The notes beneath the pieces are model-generated. The model was not told the DNA's origin, ran no database searches, and saw only the letters and a list, made by a program, of their open reading frames with translations. The position numbers and the translations under genes are program-made. Shown here one piece after another: positions 26,082 to 29,993 of a DNA stretch of 29,993 nucleotides. Location: contig JAEZHY010000279.1 of the NCBI GenBank assembly GCA_023416335.1, positions 1 to 29,993 on the forward strand, given 5' to 3'. Source of the DNA: Pseudomonadota bacterium. Its GTDB lineage: Bacteria; Desulfobacterota; Syntrophobacteria; Syntrophobacterales; Syntrophobacteraceae. Each line of letters begins with the position of its first letter. Within the stretch, counting starts at the first letter, position 1.

Positions 26082-26531
26082 ATGAACTTGCGGAATGCCG
26101 TTTTTGTCATGGTAATCGCTTTGCTGACAGCCGGATGTGGGGGAGGATCGAAGAAAATTCCGCTCACCCCGCTGGCAATGACGTTGGACGTCCGCTCGGA
26201 TCCCGCTGTAAACAATGGCGAGGTCTTCTGGATGGTTGTCAAGGAAGTCGATGAGAACGAGTTTTCCTACGATTCCTATGATGCGATGGCGGCAATTGTA
26301 GCTTCCGATACCTGGGGGCCGGACGTACTGACGGTTTGCTCCATTGTGCCGGGCCGCGAGCGCCGGCTGACTATCAACCAGCCTACCTACAGGTCTGCAG
26401 GATTTTACTTCCTGTTCTCAAACCCCCAGGAATACTGGAAGGTGTTGACGCACCAGCCGATAGGCAAACACGCGGTATTACATATCGACCAGTACAAAGC
26501 CTGGGTTACATCGACCAACAGCACGTTCTAG
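26082..26531 (+). CDS. Second TssJ-like outer-membrane lipoprotein
   Basis: A 149-residue lipoprotein with a short basic start, a hydrophobic core and the lipobox LTAGC (acylated Cys19), followed by GGGS. It is homologous to the TssJ at 12052-12564: both have a N-[DN]-G-[QE]-[LV]-F-[YW] segment (here NNGEVFWMVVKEV), and both have F-YFLF-[TS]-NP-x-x-x-WK-x-L-x-QP near the C-terminus. The true start at 26082 has GGAG upstream; the open frame extends far upstream without coding sense. It starts 26 bp after the zinc-ribbon gene. It may pair with TssM in place of copy 1 or anchor something else. It is convergent with tssA, 36 bp apart. Confidence 0.87.
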   Translation: MNLRNAVFVMVIALLTAGCGGGSKKIPLTPLAMTLDVRSDPAVNNGEVFWMVVKEVDENEFSYDSYDAMAAIVASDTWGPDVLTVCSIVPGRERRLTINQPTYRSAGFYFLFSNPQEYWKVLTHQPIGKHAVLHIDQYKAWVTSTNSTF

Positions 26532-26567
26532 CCGGTTCCGGCAGCACGCGGCTTGATTCCGCCCTGC

Positions 26568-27581
26568 CTAGGACTCTATGAACCCCTTCATATCGACTTT
26601 ATAGAATTCCTTCAGGGCCTGCCATTCGGCCGTCTCCTTCTGCTCTTCGAAAGAGTACAATTCCTGGAAGTTGACGGCCTTCAAATACGCATATCTTGCG
26701 AAAAACTTCGGAAAATAGAGCATGGGATCGAAGGATGCGATAATCTGGCCGATTTCGTCGGCAACCAGGGCCGCCCGGGGAAATTTCTCTTCGGCGATCA
26801 AGCGTTCGAAAGCTTCCATTTTTTCCAGGAGTGCTTTGAGAAGATACGATCCCTCGACGACAAGGCCGTCCTCTAATGCGGAAAATTCGGAGGACGGCTG
26901 GAACTGAGGGCTCGCTTCAGTCCGGAGGGAACGGGTCTCGACTTCTGCGGCAACTTCTTCCATTTCTTCCCGGCTCGGCTCGGGTTCGGCCTCTATCTCT
27001 GCCTCCGGTTCAGGTGCCGCTTCATCTTTATATACAATCTGCTGGAAAGACTGCATCCATTGGGTCAGCTTGGATAATACGTCGATCAGCGGGGCGGAGG
27101 CGTCTTCAAGTGTCGCAGTCAATGCCCGTCGTAATCCGTCGGCCGCATCGAGAGCTTCGCCGACTTCATCGCTCGTTACCCTGGATGCCCACTGCTCCCA
27201 CAACTCGCTCTTGGCGTTCTCTTCATACTGCAGCTTCTTCAAAAGCTGATTAAAGATCCATCGCAGGGTCGTCTGTGCATGCTTCTCACGCTTTGGGGCA
27301 GGGCCGATGGCGGGCCAGTTGTCGCGCAGCAATCCGGCCAGGCAGTCGAAGATCTCCTTGAGACTCCCCGGTCCTCGCTCGAGAAATACCCCATAGGCCA
27401 GGAATCCAATCATCCTGATGTCATAAATGCCTTCTGCCAGAACGGATTCCGCCAAAGCGGCAGCTTCCGGGTACTGGGCCTGCTGGATCAGCGTGCTCGC
27501 CTCTTCGAGGCGCAGGTCGGTTGTCTCCAGTCCCGGATTTTCAACTACCGGCAAAGGCTGCATCAAAGAATTCAGATCCAT
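26568..27581 (-). CDS. tssA: T6SS assembly protein TssA (ImpA-related)
   Basis: A 337-residue cytoplasmic protein that primes and coordinates tube-sheath assembly. The N-terminal ImpA-like domain (about 10-120) includes RLEEASTLIQQAQYPEAAALAESVL and FLERGPGSLKEIFDCLAGLLRDNWPAIGP, where the family has L-x-x-x-W-x-x-L-H/P. A Glu/Pro/Ala-rich acidic linker (about 195-230) leads to a C-terminal helical domain (about 240-337) with KMEAFERLIAEEKFPRAAL and FPKFFARYAYLKAVNFQEL, like VasJ-type TssA. The start at 27581 is preferred over an ATG 28 codons upstream because AGGAG lies 6 nt before it. It is the only T6SS gene on the minus strand, so it is transcribed independently. Confidence 0.86.
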   Translation of the reverse strand: MDLNSLMQPLPVVENPGLETTDLRLEEASTLIQQAQYPEAAALAESVLAEGIYDIRMIGFLAYGVFLERGPGSLKEIFDCLAGLLRDNWPAIGPAPKREKHAQTTLRWIFNQLLKKLQYEENAKSELWEQWASRVTSDEVGEALDAADGLRRALTATLEDASAPLIDVLSKLTQWMQSFQQIVYKDEAAPEPEAEIEAEPEPSREEMEEVAAEVETRSLRTEASPQFQPSSEFSALEDGLVVEGSYLLKALLEKMEAFERLIAEEKFPRAALVADEIGQIIASFDPMLYFPKFFARYAYLKAVNFQELYSFEEQKETAEWQALKEFYKVDMKGFIES

Positions 27582-27890
27582 CGCCCACTCCTGTCCAGCA
27601 TCATGTGATTGGAAGAACAGTGAAATCCACGGGAATGAAATCGGAAGGAAATTGCTGCATTTCATCCCGAACCGGACGGCCCCCGCCGCCTCGCTTTTTC
27701 TTGCCGAAAATTATTCAGGCGAGAACATATGTCGAAATAACGCGCGCGATGATAGCAAGAAGACTGTTGCACGTCTATTCACAAATATGCCGAGGACCTG
27801 ATCATGAAGTGAGCCGATAGTTGTATATCCTGAGAGAACCGGGAGCATCACAGCCGCAACCAAAGTGCAAAGACAAAGACTTTTCCAACC

Positions 27891-27917
27891 ACGAAATACA
27901 CGAAAAGCACGAAAAAA
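27891..27917. repeat. Tandem 9-nt ACGAAA-type repeat, three units
   Basis: ACGAAATAC, ACGAAAAGC and ACGAAAAAA follow each other without spacing (period 9). Two further units, ACGAAATCC and ACGAAAGTG, occur at 28029-28046. Such CCACGAAATACACGAAA strings are a common low-complexity intergenic repeat in deltaproteobacterial genomes, to my knowledge. No coding or regulatory role is evident. Confidence 0.6.
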
Positions 27918-27952
27918 AACAACACCATAGCCTTAATAATGCCGGGACTGCG

Positions 27953-27994
27953 GTAGGGTGGGGGAGCGTAGCGCGGTGGCTTTATCGAGCCACC
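27953..27994. repeat. REP-like element, second copy of the hcp-tssK repeat
   Basis: It begins GTAGGGTGGG (27953-27962), identical to 17328-17337, and continues to GGTGGCT-TTATCG-AGCCACC (27975-27994), a 7-bp stem whose loop side GGCTTTATCG is also shared with the first copy. The middle differs, as expected for diverged repeat copies. Confidence 0.6.
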
Positions 27995-28291
27995 ATCCGG
28001 CCATCGCGATTTGGGATGAGCCAGAGGTACGAAATCCACGAAAGTGTCTTTCGGGTCCGCGGATCAATGAACGACAAATCATTTCACGGGAAATTCAAGA
28101 AAAACACTCAAGATCCCGATTTATTGTTTTTGTACATCATCACAGGGTGTGCTGGACCGGCCTGTTTGGAATGGGACCACTGGTCTGTCTGCACCCGGCA
28201 GGTAAAGAATGGACATGCTGGAGTCTCAATCTGTTGCAATTATTTAGAAATTACCTGGAGACAGGTTCCGGGTCCGTTAGCTTGTCGGGTT

Positions 28292-28314
28292 CGCCCACCC
28301 TTACGTTGGTGGCG
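28292..28314. repeat. REP-like hairpin, inverted and degenerate third copy
   Basis: CGCC-C-ACC pairs with GGT-GGCG around a CTTACGTT loop (7 bp with one bulged C). On the minus strand it reads GTAAGGGTGGG, one base longer than the GTAGGGTGGG of the other two copies. Relation to them is plausible but rests on a short match. Confidence 0.4.
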
Positions 28315-28457
28315 GGTTGGTTATGCTCACTTTCCGTCAATTTCGAGCGCATATGTTTCGCATGTCGTTTCACTCCGGGTCTTGCTGCAGTCGGATGCCT
28401 CACATTTCCAAGTTCGCTCTTTTTTCTGGAAGTTGTTCTCGTATGGCGGAGAGATAG

Positions 28458-29324
28458 ATGAAAGAAGAAATTCTCAAACGAGCAAAAGAGATTGTTAAGA
28501 GCATCGATATCCCCCCACAACCCAGAGTTGTCCTTGAACTCTACAAGATTTTCAAAGAGCCCGATCCCGACGTAAGCAGGATCGTAAAGCTTGTGAGCGA
28601 CGACCTTGCTCTAACCGCAAAACTGATAAAGCTGGCCAATTCACCCTTTTGGGGCGGAGGACGGAAAATAGATTCGATCAGGCAGGCGTTCATGATTCTG
28701 GGAACGAAGAACTTCTACAGCCTTGTCCTGACTTCAGCACTGCGTGATGCCCTGGCCGGTCAGTGTACCAATAGAGGTTTGTTCGACGGATTTTGGAGTC
28801 ACTGCCTGCAGATCGCCAGGGTGACCGAACTGATTGCTTTGAACTCTTCAGCCGTCACGTCGATGGTTCCCCGCAATCTAGCGTATATGGCCGGCCTGTT
28901 TCACGACTGTTCCATGCCTCTGCTGATGAAAAGATATCCCGAATACATTTCCATGTTCAACTCTGTTCTGTGCAACGAATCTGTGAGCATCGAGATGGAG
29001 GAATCCAGTTTCGGCACCAATCATGCCTTGATCAGCTATTTTGTGTCGAAATCCTGGCAATTGCCCCTCCCTGTATGCTACGCAATTTTGAATCACCATG
29101 AAGAGGAACCGGACGACTCGTGTGAGTTGGTCGCGAGGAAGATCTGGGCCCTGTTGATTTTGAGTGAGTATCTGAGCCCCGGCGAGGAGAGCATAGCAGA
29201 GGAAGAGATAAACGATGACGATCTGGAAAGATCGCTCGGCAGAGCTATGAACGAACTCTATTTGAGCGCCAATCAGGTAGTCAGTCTCAGGCGGGAAGTG
29301 CAAAACATCTTATCATGGAACTGA
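28458..29324 (+). CDS. HDOD-domain protein
   Basis: A 288-residue cytoplasmic signalling-type protein made almost entirely of one HDOD domain (about 15-215). Typical segments: DIPPQPRVVLELYKIFKEPD, VSRIVKLVSDDLALTAKLIKLANSPFW split around LTAKLIKLANSPFW, QAFMILGTKNFYSLVL, and AGLFHDCSMPLL (145-156). HDOD proteins lack the hydrolytic HD metal site in most cases and act as regulators; here one HD pair (FHD) is kept. No GGDEF, EAL or receiver domain is fused. The ATG has GGAGAG about 7 nt upstream. It is separated from the T6SS locus by 876 bp of repeats, so a role in T6SS control is only a possibility. Confidence 0.93.
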   Translation: MKEEILKRAKEIVKSIDIPPQPRVVLELYKIFKEPDPDVSRIVKLVSDDLALTAKLIKLANSPFWGGGRKIDSIRQAFMILGTKNFYSLVLTSALRDALAGQCTNRGLFDGFWSHCLQIARVTELIALNSSAVTSMVPRNLAYMAGLFHDCSMPLLMKRYPEYISMFNSVLCNESVSIEMEESSFGTNHALISYFVSKSWQLPLPVCYAILNHHEEEPDDSCELVARKIWALLILSEYLSPGEESIAEEEINDDDLERSLGRAMNELYLSANQVVSLRREVQNILSWN

Positions 29325-29703
29325 GGTTCGATATTTTGTTCTTTCCGTTGGTTTTATCGTTGGCCACCTGTCAACGTGGGCAGCGCTTTGCCTTTGCCCC
29401 CACCCGGTCTGCGTCACCGGACCTTATGCTCGAAAATCACGCAAGAAGCTGGGATATGACAACGAATTTTATGTATCCATGATTCTGGGAAGCTGCAATG
29501 TGTGGTTTGCTGATGTCTGGAACAGGAGTTTAAGGATTAGCCGGACAAAAGGCTTATTTCACCAGTCATTCCAGCCAAGACTAAAACCGCGGAAACATCA
29601 TGGACTTGGATCGGTCCGTTTTTCTGTGGGGTTCCGGTACACGATATTCTGAATAGTGCGATGGCTGGAGCCGGTGTTGCTGGTATTCTTGGCTGCGCAG
29701 AAA
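29325..29703. other. About 380 bp with no recognisable gene
   Basis: Neither strand has a frame with a ribosome site and a protein-like composition. A 72-codon minus frame (29537-29755) and an opposing plus frame with a GAGVAGILG stretch are both open but overlap each other and the transposase remnant, so neither is called. The stretch may be decayed DNA next to the mobile-element relic. Confidence 0.45.
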
Positions 29704-29985
29704 TCATCTTCTCACGATACAAATTGGCCCCCAGTCTGATTCGGCCCGCGCACAATGCCGTTTTCCGGCATTCATTTCGCAGTCGTTTTTGTTATCTCCG
29801 TCCCGGCGTGAGATGACTTCCGGGACCAGCGGAATCACTTCCCGGCGTTCGGGATGAACGATTGCGGCCTGCTGCATCTGGAGGTGGTAGGTTGTCTTAC
29901 CGGTCTGGGACTTTTTTTGAAGGCAGAAAGGCGAATGCAGTTTGCCGAATCCGCTGGCGATCTCAAGAGCACCTATCCCAAAGAG
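29704..29985 (-). pseudogene. Transposase fragment (DDE-type relic), truncated
   Basis: A 94-codon open stretch on the minus strand, bounded by in-frame stops at 29986-29988 and 29704-29706, with no start. It contains HLQMQQAAIVHPERREVIPLVPE and KNDCEMNAGKR, which I recognise from the middle of a widespread transposase family where the text reads roughly VHP-x-x-x-EVIPL-x-PE-x-I-x-x-QDG-x-x-KNDCE-x-NA-x-KR. Homology stops soon after, and the upstream in-frame TGA shows the gene is broken. It is a relic of an insertion sequence; terminal repeats are not visible. The family assignment is from memory. Confidence 0.62.
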
Positions 29986-29993
29986 TCAAGAGC

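Larger units (their letters stand above)
27582..28457. other. 876-bp repeat-rich intergenic region with no gene
   Basis: Divergent spacer between tssA (minus) and the HDOD gene (plus). It holds two 9-nt ACGAAA arrays (27891-27917 and 28029-28046) and two REP-like hairpins (27953-27994 and 28292-28314). A 225-codon plus-strand frame (27821-28498) runs through all of them and overlaps the HDOD start, so it is not a gene. The tssA promoter should lie at about 27600-27800 and the HDOD promoter at about 28200-28440; I saw no clear hexamer pairs. Confidence 0.6.

Noticed and set aside
26532..26543. GCCGGTTCCGGC as bidirectional terminator
   Set aside because: Four-bp stem with a tight loop and no T-run on either strand.
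27891..28046. CRISPR array
   Set aside because: Units are 9 nt, directly adjacent and without unique spacers.
27821..28498. 225-codon plus-strand frame
   Set aside because: Runs through repeat arrays and hairpins and overlaps the HDOD start; composition is not protein-like.
29537..29755. 72-codon minus-strand frame as a small protein
   Set aside because: Overlaps the transposase relic in another frame, lacks a ribosome site and has no recognisable domain.

Overview
The window is dominated by one complete type VI secretion system (T6SS) locus at about 5.0-27.6 kb. The DNA is moderately GC-rich, with Shine-Dalgarno sequences before most genes and occasional TTG and GTG starts. The mix of a Gram-negative envelope machine, an HDOD protein, a YtcJ-type amidohydrolase beside a sodium:solute symporter, and short intergenic palindromic repeats suggests a deltaproteobacterium (Desulfobacterota), perhaps Syntrophobacter-like. 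That placement is inference; no rRNA or taxonomic marker is present.

Layout: (1) 1-3435, minus strand: amidohydrolase, small DUF3311-type membrane protein, then a sodium:solute symporter cut by the window edge; probably one uptake and hydrolysis operon. (2) 3436-5062: sparse DNA with a candidate promoter/operator, one small exported protein (4286-4543) and a strongly foldable segment (4559-4690). (3) 5063-26531, plus strand: DUF4280 PAAR-like tip, clpV/tssH, tssM, tssJ, a degenerate ANL-superfamily (acyl-CoA-synthetase-like) protein, tssB, tssC, an hcp-like tube gene, tssK, tssE, a VgrG-like hub without a needle, a separate beta-helix-like needle gene, tssF, tssL, an unknown 139-aa ORF, tssG, a four-module zinc-ribbon protein and a second tssJ-like lipoprotein. 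(4) tssA lies on the minus strand (26568-27581), convergent with the second tssJ. (5) 27582-28457: repeats and no believable gene. (6) 28458-29324: HDOD protein. (7) 29325-29993: no clear gene except a transposase remnant entering from the right on the minus strand.

Functionally, TssJ-TssL-TssM form the envelope complex; TssE-F-G-K with the VgrG-like hub form the baseplate; TssB-TssC form the sheath around the Hcp-like tube; ClpV recycles the sheath; TssA organises assembly; DUF4280 would cap the spike. Every TssA-TssM role can be assigned. The unusual parts are the extras and rearrangements: an ANL homologue that looks catalytically dead, a spike apparently split over three genes, duplicated TssJ, a CX2C-X17/18-CX2C x4 protein and a small orphan between tssL and tssG. 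I see no effector/immunity pair, no FHA/kinase/phosphatase regulatory module and no sigma-54 activator, so effectors and control presumably lie elsewhere.
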